Shown: positions 1 through 13,719 of the stretch, in pieces
Position numbering within the stretch: position 1 is the first letter of the stretch
How the letters are laid out: the number at the start of each line of letters is the position of its first letter
Assembly: GCA_963514095.1 (NCBI GenBank)
Contig: OY741266.1
Coordinates: 14,255,797 to 14,319,796 of the forward strand
Length of the DNA: 64,000 nt
Source of the DNA: Eutrigla gurnardus
Taxonomy: Eukaryota > Chordata > Actinopteri > Perciformes > Triglidae
Direction: 5' to 3'
Position numbers and translations under genes: made by a program
Notes under the pieces: model-generated
Told to the model about the DNA's origin: nothing
The model's input: the letters and a program-made list of their open reading frames with translations, nothing else
Databases searched by the model: none

Positions 1-2344
1 CATTCAGCTTTCAATTGAAACAAAAACATTTAAAAAACACCATGGCTCCGCTTAGTGTTCAGTATGCTCAAGTAGTTCTAACGTAGACTACTGGGTGTAG
101 CGTAGTGAGCTGCAGCAGCATCTGCTAAAGTGATGAGGGATAAATGATAGATGGAAGGGGAAGTGTTATACACATCACTGCTCTTTGAAAGAAACCAGTC
201 ACTAAGATAAAGGCACACCGCGTAACATGAAAAATGCAAAACTATCTGGAGCACAATATCCATTTTTATTGTTTCTCTATTTCGGTGTTTCTTCACCTGC
301 CTATTCTACCTGTCTTTGAAAAGGACTCTATGAGAGCATGTGGCCTTTATTGTAACTCACTGTAACACAAGCTATTAAACAGTAAGAGATGACTACATCT
401 GCTGAGATCCAACTACTGTGATTTACAATGGTCAGGGTAAATTGTGATTGGGCGCAGGGTGTCAAAAAGTCCTGATAATCGACACCTACTAAGCAATTTC
501 AGTTTCAACTGTCTTTTCATTGTTTAAATGATTGCACTGGCTACATTAAGTGAAAAGACATCTTATATTATATTATTTACAACAACGAGTAGTCCTATTC
601 AGTGCCTCTGAACACCACATGGTGGTCTTGCTGTTACTAGCTGAAACTAGATTTGTGTGCAGTGCCCTGGCTCATGGTCATGTTGTAAAACATAATGTTG
701 AATTATATTCACTGTTTTCAACCACCAAACATGCACTGTTGTTGTTTTTGAAGCTAGCATTACGTGGGAGGACTAAAAATACCCTTGTTGCCAAGTATCT
801 GGTCTGTCCTATTTACTGGTAAAGTGAGCGTCTCCGTTGCATAAAAACTTAATGGGACGTTAACCATTGTTCCAGGTTTTAGCAAATCCTCCGGTGAAAC
901 CGAGTGAATGTCATTAATTGTGGATAATGGATAACTCATTGGGCGTACTGATGTTGGCGTGTTATGAATGATCAGCTAGTCATCCCGAAAAAAATATTGA
1001 TGGAAAAGTCTAACTGCACATTGGCCTAAAACATAAAAAAATGGTAAAACTGAAAGCCTCTGTTGTCAAATTGTGTCTTTTCTTACTTTCCTAAAGCTAA
1101 AGCTAAAACTGTGGGTGACAATACACCACCCTGCCATATTCCCTTCACCCCAGAGGACTGTAGAGCCTTGCTGAGCAGCCGTTTAACCCAGATTAGCCTC
1201 ATACTCTGATCTCCCGATAGATATTCAGCTCAGCTACTCCTCCGCTTATCCCCTCTTCTGCCGCTCCTTCTTGTTTTGCCTCCCTTCGGGGAGCTCTTAT
1301 CTGTGGGCAGAAACATTTTCACCATTTCAGAGCCGACGACATGTGATAGCGCAGGTTGGAGCGAGGGATGAAGGGAGATGGCAGAGACAAGTGAAACTAA
1401 CATGTATTATTAATAATTCATCCTCAGCGACCCTTTCAAAGAGACACAACGCTTTCTGCAGAATATCATATACTTAATGCCATAAAACGAGGCTGGACTG
1501 ATAAGTGCATGTGTTTTTTCTTTTTCTTTTTTACTCTCTTGCAGATAAGACCGTTTTTATAAGCTCCTTTCTGAGATGTATCAAAGTCAATTCATTGGTT
1601 GGCCTCTTTGATGCTGCAGTCATTGACAGAAATACCTTGGAAATGAGACTTCACCTTGTCTCTGTTAAGACTGGAAGGCCCTAAGAGGAACATATTTTTT
1701 TACACAATACAATATATAAACAATCACCCAAGGTGATGCCTGAGCAGCAGATGTCTGAAAGCAATGCTAAATGCTGTTCTGGGGAACACTTGAGATCAGA
1801 GAGCAGTTTGGATCTTGTTTGTAAGTGGCTGAGACACAAGACTGGCAATACATCAGTAGAGGACTTCTCCCCTGGAAGCAACGTTACGAGAATACAATGC
1901 ATTTAAGAGAATAAGTGTCTTGGGTGTAGAACACATGACATCTCATCCAACTGTTTCCAATGCAGCTATAATACAAGAACGCAATAACACATCAGGAATC
2001 AAAGTTTGACAGTAAGAAATCCATCATTGAACAGACAGGGAAACTAACATTTTAACAGATCATAAAACAGAATAACTAGACTGTTGTGTTTGAGAAGGAA
2101 GGTGTATGTTAATACGATTGACTTATTTATAACTTACTTATTTGAAAGCAATGTGTGGAAATTGTTACCTGTCTACAACTACAGGACCAGTGGTGTGCCA
2201 AGAAAGACACACTCTTTTACCTTGTCATGCTTTTCCTCAGCACACAGAGACACATAGTTATCTGCAGGAAAGAGCCTCCGAGCTGAGGAAGAGGACGCTG
2301 CCACCTTTAGCACCCGTTAATCCCCCTGAGCTAACAGACTGGCA

Positions 2345-2347
<3 letters not shown>

Positions 2348-2426
<79 letters not shown>
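2348..2426. repeat. (GT)n microsatellite
   Basis: About 39 uninterrupted TG units in an mgat5b intron. Confidence 0.98.
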
Positions 2427-2429
<3 letters not shown>

Positions 2430-2961
2430 AGCATCTTGTACGCTGATGTCCTCTGAATCCTCAGGGTCAGTATTTTCAAACCAATTTGAAGCCTCGTTTA
2501 AACATCATCAATTGCTGTTAATGCTAATAAAAAATGTCCGAGCAAAAGTCGGGCCCGAAAAAAATAATTGGACGGCCTCATGTCTGTCAATGCTTACTTC
2601 CTGATTGCAGCATTCTGCCGAACTCGATCACTCGTTTGGCGTTGTGGGGGAGCGGCTTTGAACAGAGGTCTGAATGCAGGGGGCGGGACTTTTTGGGTTC
2701 CGAGATGCGTTCAAAGTCAAAGTCACCTACTCTGCCTTTTAATGTTACATAATTTGCAAGCTAGCTCATTCGTTTAGCAGGCAATTAGGAAGGAAAAGAA
2801 GCGCTAACTAACATTAAGTTTAATTATAAGTCTCAGATTGGTAAACATGACTTCATAGTCGTCATATAATGTAAATGATTCCCAATTATTATTGCATAAT
2901 GAGAGGAGCAGCTGCAAATTCATGTTCCACAGTCATAACGTTACCTCCAAAGTTGCCGAGA

Positions 2962-2964
<3 letters not shown>

Positions 2965-3015
<51 letters not shown>
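2965..3015. repeat. (GT)n microsatellite
   Basis: About 25 units in an mgat5b intron. Confidence 0.98.
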
Positions 3016-3016
<1 letters not shown>

Positions 3017-4049
3017 TTCTGTTGTATGCCAGCCTCAGGGCTTTAGTGCTGTGCTACTATGCGTTCACCTGGAAACCCTTACCACTTTCCTATCACAACT
3101 CCAACCTCTAAAGCTCAGAGTGATTTTATTCATTCTTGTCATTTTCATGTCAAACCTCCCACACTGCACTTGGCAACTTGCCAACAAAACTGCTAGTTCC
3201 TGTTGTTGCTGTTGTTTTTGGTTTTTCTTCTATTGTTAGCTTTTGTGTTTCTCCTTTAATGACAAACCTGCAGATATGTACAATACATTATCTGTGCAGT
3301 TAGTAGTGTTGCTGTCATTAAAGCCTCTTGTCAAAGCTGGAGACAGAATGATTTATACCACACAGGGACAGATTTACTAGCTTGAAGTGGAAGACAGATT
3401 TGTGCTGCGCTTTGCATTCAGTCCGTGCTCACAGTCTGCGAAAACCTAGCGTGTCATTTAGTCAGCACCTCGCACCACCCTCCATGCACATCCTACCCCC
3501 GAGGCAGCGCCTGTCTGAAGTCGCCGAGCTCAGAACGGAAAAGAGAATGATGTGATGTAGATTCAAGATTTCTCATTATCTCAAGAAACTGTTTTAGAGA
3601 CATGAACAACCTTCATGGAAATGAGACAGCAATAAAATGATGCACTAAAGACCTAATGTTACATAGCAATGGCCTAAATAGCCTTCATTAAATAATGATA
3701 TATAAGTATGCATGATGAAGAAGCATACAGTGTGTGTCAACACAAAACAAACAGAAACATTATATTTGAACCATCTAAAAGCTGCAGTATAATAAATGTA
3801 ACACTAACTGGTAATCCACGTTACTTTATAATGTACTTAAGTGCTTATTGTTTTATTATTTGCAAAATGTTCATGTTAGGTTCTTATTTTGTCAACAGTT
3901 TCAAACTCCATCTTGAAGCTTCCATAACTGGTGTTGACACAGATGAAGAGATGATTACACGCACGACATAAAAATCATATCCTGATATTTTTTGTACATG
4001 GGAGACAATAGCAACATGTTGTTTTAAAGGTTGTTCTGTGTCTTTGCAG

Positions 4050-4183
4050 GTGTCATATCCGAGTGATTGATACGTTTGGGACGGAGCCAGCCTACAACCA
4101 CGAGGAGTACGCGACGCTGCACGGCTACCGGACCAACTGGGGCTACTGGAACCTCAACGCCAGGCAGTACATGACCATGTTCC
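4050..4183 (+). CDS. mgat5b: MGAT5B exon a
   Basis: 134 nt. Begins after TTTGCAG with one base finishing a codon, then reads CHIRVIDTFGTEPAYNHEEY and on to NLNARQYMTMF; ends one base into the next codon before GTAAGA. The codon split across this junction gives the proline of the conserved PHTPDNSF motif, which confirms the join. Confidence 0.93.
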
Positions 4184-5805
4184 GTAAGAACAAAGCTCCA
4201 TGAACAGAAATCTTCATTGAATTCCCTTTTCAGCTTCTGTAATACACTACACATACTGTCAGTATGCTAATGGCTGTTTTACATTATTATAATATTAATT
4301 TAGACATCACATTATAACTAAGATATCATATCATCTCATGTCTATGACGGCAAATTCCTCAATTAAAGTGGTACAGTTTTGAGAAAAACACATAAATAAA
4401 TACTAATGTAATTAGGGTAAGGGTTTTTTTTCTCATAGATGTATGATTTAATAATCTCAGAGAATATCAAAGTTTGTTTTGTGTAGATTTGCAAGTGTTT
4501 TTCTTGTACATTTATGACTTTAATCTCAAACTCTGAGTTCTATCTGGAAATATTAACCCCTCACCCAGCTTGTTTTGACTGAAATGACCCGTATACACCG
4601 TTATACATATATTTGTGTAAAACCGAAGCATTTGTATTTTATCACTTCAAAACACACACACAGATCTGTCACCAGTCTTGACAGTGTTTTCACTTTCTTT
4701 GACAGGTCCGGCTGCTTGTTCACATTCATTTGGAGTAATGTGTCTAATGCAGCTATTTTCAGCAACACCGCAGCATCAAGCTGCATCCGTTCTTCATCGT
4801 GTTTGCTCTTCTCTTTCTGCTTCATGCTAACATTATGACTGATCTGCTGGTTTCAAAGCCCTCATTGTTGTCTGTCTCCTGACTGAAACATTGACAACTT
4901 AACTCTCCTCTGCTTTCATATCCACTTCTCTACAATGTCATGCTCTTTCAGCTATAGTTGGCACCCAACAACATGATCATCATAACGTCAATATGCAGCC
5001 TGCTGCAGACGCCCACGTTTACGACCGACTCAACCTTATTATTAACGGCTTCATATTTTATTTATTACTTTGACTTAATTTTGCAAGAATGTGCACGGCA
5101 AAAAAAACAACAAAAAAACTGGCATAGACTATGGGCATGCAATAAAAATCTGTAAAGTCGTGAACGTAGTTGGTTTTGATCATATAAAGTTCAAATCAGT
5201 AAATTGAAAACCATGTCAGTACATTTCAGTACTGCCAAAACCATCTCAGCCTCACATAGCCAGCAGCATCTGGCTTTATGACAGTCACTATTTATAATAC
5301 TTAGGGGGGCCGATGATCACACTGACTGAGCCGTTGATCTGAAGCGGATGTGGTGCTTTTTTCTGTCTTTGCCGTCTCTCTCTAACAATGAAACCTCCTT
5401 TCTCTCTTCTGTGTTCTTCTCTGTCTCACTTACAACGACAACTACCATGCCCTCTTACGCACACACACACATTCAGCTCACACACCAGACAACTCCTTCA
5501 TGGGCTTCGTTTCAGAGGAGCTGAATGAGACGGAGAAGAGGAGCATCCAACAGAACAAGGTCAACAACATGGCTGTGGTGTACGGGAAAGAGGCCAGCAT
5601 GTGGAAGGTACTGACTGAAGCATGTAGCAAACACACACACTGCACATACAGTATATCTAGGCAGCATTGAGAACCACGTTCACATGCACACCTTCTTGTT
5701 TTGCACCTGCATGCTGGTGGAATAGGTTTATCTGTTAAATAAGCAAAGAAGAGTTTCACGCTGATTTATTCTGAATTCCTCATACAGCAGTCTCTTTCAG
5801 TGTTG

Positions 5806-5848
<43 letters not shown>

Positions 5849-8800
5849 AGCTCCCACAATATACTGCAATGTTAACAGAAAAACCCAACGGCAGCATTTT
5901 GCACACCCCCGCTGTTTGCACCATTACAGCGTAGCTCCGTGCAGCTCTTCGTACACTATTGTACAACTTTAATCTAAAGTTAATTTTCCTCTTTTCCTCT
6001 GCATATTGTAGCGTGGCACAGTTGTTCCTTTGTTATAATTATTATAAAGATGTTGTGTTCAGTACCTCCCACCCTGTGACTACAATTCACTGGATTTCTT
6101 TATAGTTGTGGCATGTGAAAGAGACAGAAATGAGGGAGGAGGGGGTTAATAAAAGTACAATAACCTAATTACAAAAGTATGGTGATAAAGCGGAAAATGT
6201 ACAGTAATGAGTATTTTTTGTGTCTGCTCTCTCGTCTCTGCTTTCCCCATTGTTGTATTCTTTATGTAAATCTGTGTGTGATTCTTTTTCTCCCTATCTC
6301 TTGTCCTCTTTCCATCTTTTTTTCTTTTGTGGCGAATGCGTCTGGATGCTCATTAGCTTCAGGTAAGAGCCTGCTACTTTCACCGCACATTCCTCTTAAC
6401 TCAACTTTTCTCTGAGCTGCTGACAAGTAAAGGAATACACACATACACATATAAAACATAACATATACATCATACGGACACAATTGTTGTCAAGGTTGGA
6501 TCCAGATAAGATACTTATGGGAAGCTGTTGGTCACAAGTGCACTCAAATGCACCGCCGCATTAAATGATCACTCATCACTCTTCCAGAGTTTTGTCTACA
6601 ACCGTTATCATCTTATTTGTCAGAACGCACACAGACTATGGAGGGTGTATGTTTTGTTTTTGTCTTTTTATTATCTAATGCTTCGATGCACGAATGCCGA
6701 TGTTGCTCAAGTTGCTCCCATCTCATTCAGTTATTATTTCAGCATTTTGTGCTTTGGGAGCTATAAAGGAGAAGCTTGCTTTCGTCTGCCACTGACTAGA
6801 ATGAAGGACTAGATTAACAAGAATCTTGTGTATCCATCAAGATCTGCCTTGTGTCTCTCTTGCTTGAGGCAAAACAAAGAAAAGACTGGAATTTTAAAAA
6901 ATCACTACGAGTCGTGCTACACATTCGAAATATCATATTGCTGTATTGTTGGGTGCCACGATCAATATCGCATACTGTACATTTGAGATGATCAACTGTG
7001 AAGCATTTCAGGGATGGAGAGAGAATGTTGCTAATAGAGTAGCACAGACATCTGCTAACCTTCCTCATCTGTCACGAGTAGCAGGCTAACGATTAGAGAG
7101 ATGAAGAGATGGCCCGCTAGTGGGGTTGTTTTATATGACCTGTGTAGCATGAAAGCACGGTGGAATTAATCTAGCTTGCTCGTTCCAGCCATGCTCTCGT
7201 GCCACTCTGGTTACAGAAAATGAGCCGGACAAAGTTGTCACTTATCAGGTGAGTACAGTGTTCTGACAATGTGACAAGAGTGTGGGGATATAGCACGTAT
7301 TTGACTCATTTAGCGGCGGGCTATTTAGCTAGTTATCTTCCTAATGCTTTCATGCTACACTGATAAAAGGTGCAGAAAATGAGCCCACCAGTGCCGATGG
7401 CCAGCGCTGGGTGTAATGGTCCCTCAGCATCACTCCTTGCCTGACAGGAGACTACTTAACCAGGAAGAGTCTGCCCTCATCCCGGTGAAGTAGACGGCCA
7501 ACAGGGCAGAGGTCGATTAAAATAGTCCCGTTGATTAATGTTAACTTTCTCTAGTAACATTAACAGTCCCAGAGAGTGAGTATATGTATTGAGAAAAACT
7601 GTATTTTTGTCATTCATTTTCAAGAACAAGCCAACAAAATGTGGTAGCCTGCATTAACTAAAGTGTTCAGAGAATTGCCTGCATCCATCTTTGCTCCACC
7701 CAAAAAAAAATATGTCATAGTGTTTTCGAAACAGAATACGGGTTTATATGCTTAAAACATGCCGTGCAAGCCAATTTCATTTTCTTAAATCTGCGAGAAA
7801 TGAGGTGAGGTATAAAAACCGGCACAGCAGAACATATTTATTACCAGTCCTAATCCAATGCATGTTGAGAGAGTGAGCTTGGACACACACAGAGAGAGAG
7901 GGGGGGGTTTTAGAATCTGCACTCTTCCACACCCACGTTTCCCCTTCTGCAAATTCATGTTGTCTGCTGCACTTAGCGCTTGAGCTAATCTCCTAATTGG
8001 CTGGGAAAATCCTCACAGAGGAAGTTATCGATCGCTACAGCCTCCAATTAGGGCTGCGTGGGGCTACACCACAGTACGGGATACAGTAAGCTGCTCCACG
8101 CCAGGCAGCCCAGTCAATATTCCAGCCCAGGGTTACGCTCCGCTCACATGGTTCACATTCGTTTGTTAACCGATGCTGGTTGGTTTTTCTTCTCCCAATC
8201 ATCACGCTCAACCTTGACTTTCTACTCTGGAGCAAAATAAGCAGAGATGAATGATATATTAAGTGCAAGCAATGCCTTTATCGCACATCTTACACCCACA
8301 CAAGCCCAAGGATATACCTGTATACCTATCTGTTTTTTTCTTTAGTATTATGTCAAAGCATTTTCAGCCATTCAGCTTCTCAGGGTCAATCATGTGCAGG
8401 GAAGCTTCTCACTGGGTTATTGAATAAGCAGCATTCAACTATCCAATGTGTAAAACACAGTGTTGCAGTAGTAGAGATTGATTCATGTGCTTGCTGTTAG
8501 TTACTCCTCCTTATCTCTCTCAGAGGTCTATATGAGTAGGACTGCTCTGTCTCTGTCTTACAAAAACACACACTGAGAAAAAGGAAATAGGCCTCATGCA
8601 AATACACATTTAGCACAATGTTTGGACGATGTTGAGAGAACGCTCATAGCACTTTGCAGCATGAAAAAGTGATTTGATCGTCATTTTAACGCACCGTGCA
8701 GGAATTAGGAACCATGTATTATTTGTTCGCACATCTGACAACAAAAGGATGTCATTAAGAACAACTAAATAATGAGTTTGGCTGGTGAGAGATCGGATGT

Positions 8801-11800
8801 TCAACCTGCTGAGTTGCCAAGTCAACACGGAGGGAAATGAAATACAATTTTGCTCTTTCCTTTTGCATTTTTGTGTGGAGAAATATTTATGGAAATGAAT
8901 GCTAGAGTACACAAGTTATGTTCATATATGAAGGTAGTCTTCTCTTTCTTTTAGACTTATTCACCCCACAAGCAGTCTTAGATTTTGAGATAACCATGGA
9001 TACACCGTACTGTACAAACATACTGACAGACAGCTTACACACAGATCGGAGAGGAAACAACACAACACATCGTACATGGAGACGGACTCTTTAATCATAT
9101 TCCTCTCCCTGCTGTTCTTTTCTAACACACTTTTTTTTAACCATACACCCTCCTCTCCTCACCCCGAGTCCTCAATCTCACCAAACCCATCCTTTTCTCC
9201 TCTTCTCCCAGCAGGGTAAGGAAGGTTTCCTGCAGATTCTCCACAGGTACATGGAGGTCCACGGAACAGTCTACTATGAGACCCAGAGACCTCCGGAGGT
9301 CCCGGCTTTCGTGAAGAACCATGGCCTGCTGCCCCAGCATGAGCTGCAGCAGCTGCTGCGCAAGGCCAAGGCAAGAAATCAATGCAAATGCACACTTTAG
9401 CTGCTGAATGCACGCTGCTGCTGGTGTCGTTTGAGTGCAGATTCTTCTGCTGCAGCTTTAAATCCAGAAATGTTTATCCAGAAACCAATTTTAGTATACA
9501 TGCACAATCACACATTATGATACTGATGTAAAAACGTGTTAACATAATTACATAATAACATTCCTGGTTGTTTTTCTAGCTCTTCATTGGCTTTGGTTTC
9601 CCCTACGAAGGCCCAGCCCCTCTGGAAGCAATAGCCAATGGCTGCATCTTCCTGCAGCCCAAGTTCCACCCGCCTCACAGCTCACTTAATCATGAGTTCT
9701 TCAGAGGCAAGCCCACTTCTAGAGAGGTAAGCTCGTTCTGTCCATTCCTCCTCCAACATTAGTCACTGATGCTAATGCTTTGGCCACTGCTGTTCTCACT
9801 CCCGGCCAAGTTGGCCAAGTAACTTTATTCATCAGTTGATCTTTGAAAAGAACTGGAACACACTTGAGGTGCAGAGAGCTCGCGTTAGTGCTTGGTAAGA
9901 GGCTGGAACATGGCGTTCCTGGTACAGAACAATTTATCTTGCCATTAATGAAAACGCGGCATTTTTTCTGGCCCAGTGCATTCTATGTAGCCCTGAGGAG
10001 AACATCTTCAAAGAGCTACGAAGAGTCAATATGCGAGCTCGCTGTGCTCTAAATGTATCAAACTAGATACCTAAAATATTCCTAGTCATATAACGATGTA
10101 TAAAAAACACACGGCATACCCATACTCATAATTAGAAAGACCATAATTATCGACAGCATCGTCATTCCTGAAAGGAAGGTTGAGAATGAGCCAGATGATT
10201 TAACAGTGTGGACACAGAGCTCTTACTGTGTACCATGTGTTTTCTGCAGGTGTCCTCCCAGCACCCGTATGCAGAGCAGTACATCGGCAGACCTCACGTC
10301 ATGACCGTGGACTACAACAACTCCCTGGAGTTCGACTCTGCCATCAGGGAAATCATGAGGACCAAGGTACTCTCAACACACTGAGTGCTGCAAGGATAGA
10401 AAGATGAGGCGTGCACACTGTACGCCGGAGCTTTCAGCTCCCTCCGATGAAGCTCAGCTGTCAGGCGAGGACGATAAATTGAAGCTGAAAAGCCTTTTCT
10501 ATCAATGCAGCTCCTACTTAAGTCAAATCAGTCATCTGCATCAGATGAAGATCTGCACTGATACCTCGTGAAATCCTCCTTGTTGAATATGAACGCTGGC
10601 GGCTGGCTGGGGTCGTGTTAATCAATTCCCTGATGTGAATCGGCATGAAACAATAAGATAATAAAGAAAGAAATATTTTATTTTTTTCCACATCAGATAA
10701 TAAATCACTATCTATGCTATCCACTATCTATGCTTTACTCAATGAGGTTAGCTTTATGGATGTCCTTGTTCTGATTTCGTCTGCATGTGTTTTGTTTGTC
10801 TTCAGGCGCTTTGATGAAGTTGCAGTAAAGTTTTTAGACTTTGACGAACAGCATCGTAGCTTCGCCACAGTGCTGCTTCCCAGAGTTTGCCAGTATGTGG
10901 GTAGCAGTGTGATATTGCAGGTTGCTGAACTTTACTACACAGGAAATGTGGGCTGACATAGAATACGAGGACGGTAGGAACTGCCAGGAGTGGGAGAGAG
11001 GTTAATTAAGGAGTCAACCAGATTAAATCTTTCTGGAAATCACAACGGAGGGGGAGAAAACGGGGAAAGAATAGAGAATAAACGAGAGAGATGAACATAG
11101 AGACAGAGAAACAGAAAGATTGAGAGGGAGCGTGATGCCCTGATTGAATAAACGTCTGCACGCTCTCAAAACTTTCAGTCGTTAAAATGGAGGACTTTAA
11201 ACACACACAACCTGAACCATAGTATTTTTAGGAAAGATTTCATCAAGAGAATGAAATTTACACTTGGAATGAGAGATTGAGCAGTGGATTACTACTCTGC
11301 AAACGGCTTTATGAAAGCCTCGTCTCAGGCAGGGCGCCCATGCATGTCTACGGCTAATTTAGCATTCTGCTGCAGCAAACTGCATTGAATGTTGGGTGCC
11401 CAGTTACGGCTGCATGCTCAATGACCTCTCTTCGTCTCAGTGACTCGATCTTTGTCAAAACACCTTTTATTGCCTGTGTCACTGACTGTCTTCTGACTCC
11501 TCACTGACTACTTTTAACGTCCGTTAGGGGCAGCTAGTGATAACACAGCCGAGAGCATCGCCAAACCCCAGCCGCCACTTTAGAAAATAGATTTGAAGCC
11601 CGTGAAAAACACGTCTGATACACTGGTACACGGGTTGTATTCATTCAATCACCCTAGCAGCGGTTGACCCGGTCCAACTGATAGGGATCTGCACTCTACG
11701 GAGGACACTTCTCTAGTTTTGTGTTATATTTAATCAGAAAATCCCCAGTAACACTCAAACAAAGCATCCTCCTCAACTGCATGAAGGGCACTGTGGGATC

Positions 11801-12203
11801 ATGTGCAGCATGGAGACAGCTGTCTGTATGATCTGTTAAATATTCTGCAATAGTCTGTGCCGTTAGCAGATTAGACGGTGTGCATGGAGATTAGAGGAAA
11901 GGTGGTGTGGGCATCCCGTCTGTGTTGTCAGACAAGCTACAGTTGAGCAGGCCGGGCTGACTGCTCTGTCTCTGTCTGCACTGTCAGGCCACTGTGAGAA
12001 AGCTGATGGACCCCTTCACCCTTCACTGGAGGCACAATGCAGCAGCAAGCACACACACACACACACACACACTCATTCCTTGCATTTATCCAAACATAAC
12101 CACAACTGGAGAGACACCAAAGTTGCACAGATCAGGCATATCAGCACACAGAGCCTTACCCACACATTACTGCCACTGACTTCCAGACACACACTCATAC
12201 AGA

Positions 12204-12279
<76 letters not shown>

Positions 12280-13662
12280 GCAGAGGCTCGTGTTCACTCA
12301 TGCACTCAAAGCAATCTGTGGCTGGCTGACAAGTCCTCATGTTCCAATAAATCCTTTCTTCATCTCTTTCGTTGTGATTTTCTTTCTTTCTTTACTTTCT
12401 TTCTTTCTCTCCTGTGGATTTAATTATTGCCTTTCCTTCATCTGTTCATCCTTTCGTTTTCTGTCCTTCAGTCGTTTCCCCTCCATCCCTCTAACCGGTT
12501 GTTTGCAGTGGATAACCTTTGGATCTTTGGCCACATTATGATAGTGGATTCAATTGGTATTTGCCTTAATAGAAGAAGGAAATGACATAAAATGTTTTTT
12601 TGGGGTAGGGGGGGTTTGTCTGTTTGTGGTGAATGTTTGTGGATTGTATTGTTGTTGTAGAATTCTTGTTTGGGTCACTGCTGTGAATGAGCACTCAGCG
12701 CTGAGTCACCTTGCCTGACGTGTTGACGTTCTGCTGTTGCTCTTACAAAGGATATTAACATACGGCTTTGATCAGATTTGCAGTGTGCGTAACTTTTTTA
12801 AATTGCATCATTCCTGCATACTTGCGTTTCAGTGATTTTCTCTTGAAATGGGCCAAGTCTGATTTCACACATGGTTGAACATCCGACTGCTTTTGATTTC
12901 AGATTGGAAATGCAATTTAGTGCGTCGTGTATCATTTACAAAGGCATAAAGACAAGCCACCACGATCTCTGCTGTTAGCACTTAAACGTGGAGAAAAGTC
13001 GTCCTATTTGTTACACTTTTTAGAAGAATGTCTTTAATTGACATTTTTATAGTGTGGCTGATTTCCAATTAGGATATCAACACATTAAAGCAGTTTCTTT
13101 TTTATAAAAGCAAATTCAATTTATATTCATCAGAGCACTGGCATAAGCGGGGAAAAAAACAGCTCATCTCTAATTAGACCAATCAAAAGTGTGCTTTTAG
13201 TGATAAAACCAGCACATCACAGCTGGGGATGATCTATTGGTAATATACAAATGCAGGCAGTGACACATTAGAAACATTCATCTGCTGAAATGAACATGGT
13301 GAAGAGCCAGCTTATTGCAATCAGTGTGAGAGCAACAAAACGTGCATGTTGATGTGTGTAAACGATGCGTTTCTGTGTGTCGTTTGCAGGTTGAGCCATA
13401 TCTGCCTTATGAGTACACCTGTGAAGGGATGCTGGAGAGAGTGCATGCCTACATACAGCATCAGGTGAGGTTCAGTCCACATCAAGACACATGTACACAG
13501 AGAGCTGACACACACACACTTACACACACACACACACACACATGCAATGATTCTCTCTTTTACTCGCTCGTCCGCCCCCTCTCTACACTCTCTCTCAAAC
13601 TCCCCACTCTGCTCAATATTTCATCATTGTGTGCGTTCAACACCCAGAACACCGTGTTTCTC

Positions 13663-13719
<57 letters not shown>

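Larger units (their letters stand above)
1..4049 (+). other. MGAT5B intron (partial), upstream of first visible exon
   Basis: No exon recognised. The stretch ends in a good acceptor (polypyrimidine tract, then TCTTTGCAG at 4,041-4,049) feeding the first visible MGAT5B exon, so it is read as the 3' part of a long intron. It holds two (GT)n microsatellites (2,348-2,426 and 2,965-3,015) and otherwise AT-rich single-copy-looking sequence. The valine/cysteine-alternating reading frames here are products of the GT repeats. An unrecognised short exon cannot be excluded. Confidence 0.6.
10367..13389 (+). other. MGAT5B intron e-f
   Basis: 3.0-kb intron. Holds a (CA)n run near 12,050-12,071, a (GT)n array at 12,207-12,277 and one copy of a diverged direct repeat (11,340-11,575). 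No other exon recognised; the open frame at 10,714-10,956 has no splice or family support. Confidence 0.8.

Noticed and set aside
2142..2604. Reading frames rich in alternating Cys-Val or Thr-His over GT/CA arrays (also at 12,080, 13,342, 19,329, 48,049, 49,708 and elsewhere)
   Set aside because: They are translations of dinucleotide repeats and have no splice or family support.
10714..10956. 80-codon open frame in mgat5b intron e-f
   Set aside because: No splice sites in register, no homology, and the mgat5b alignment is complete without it.
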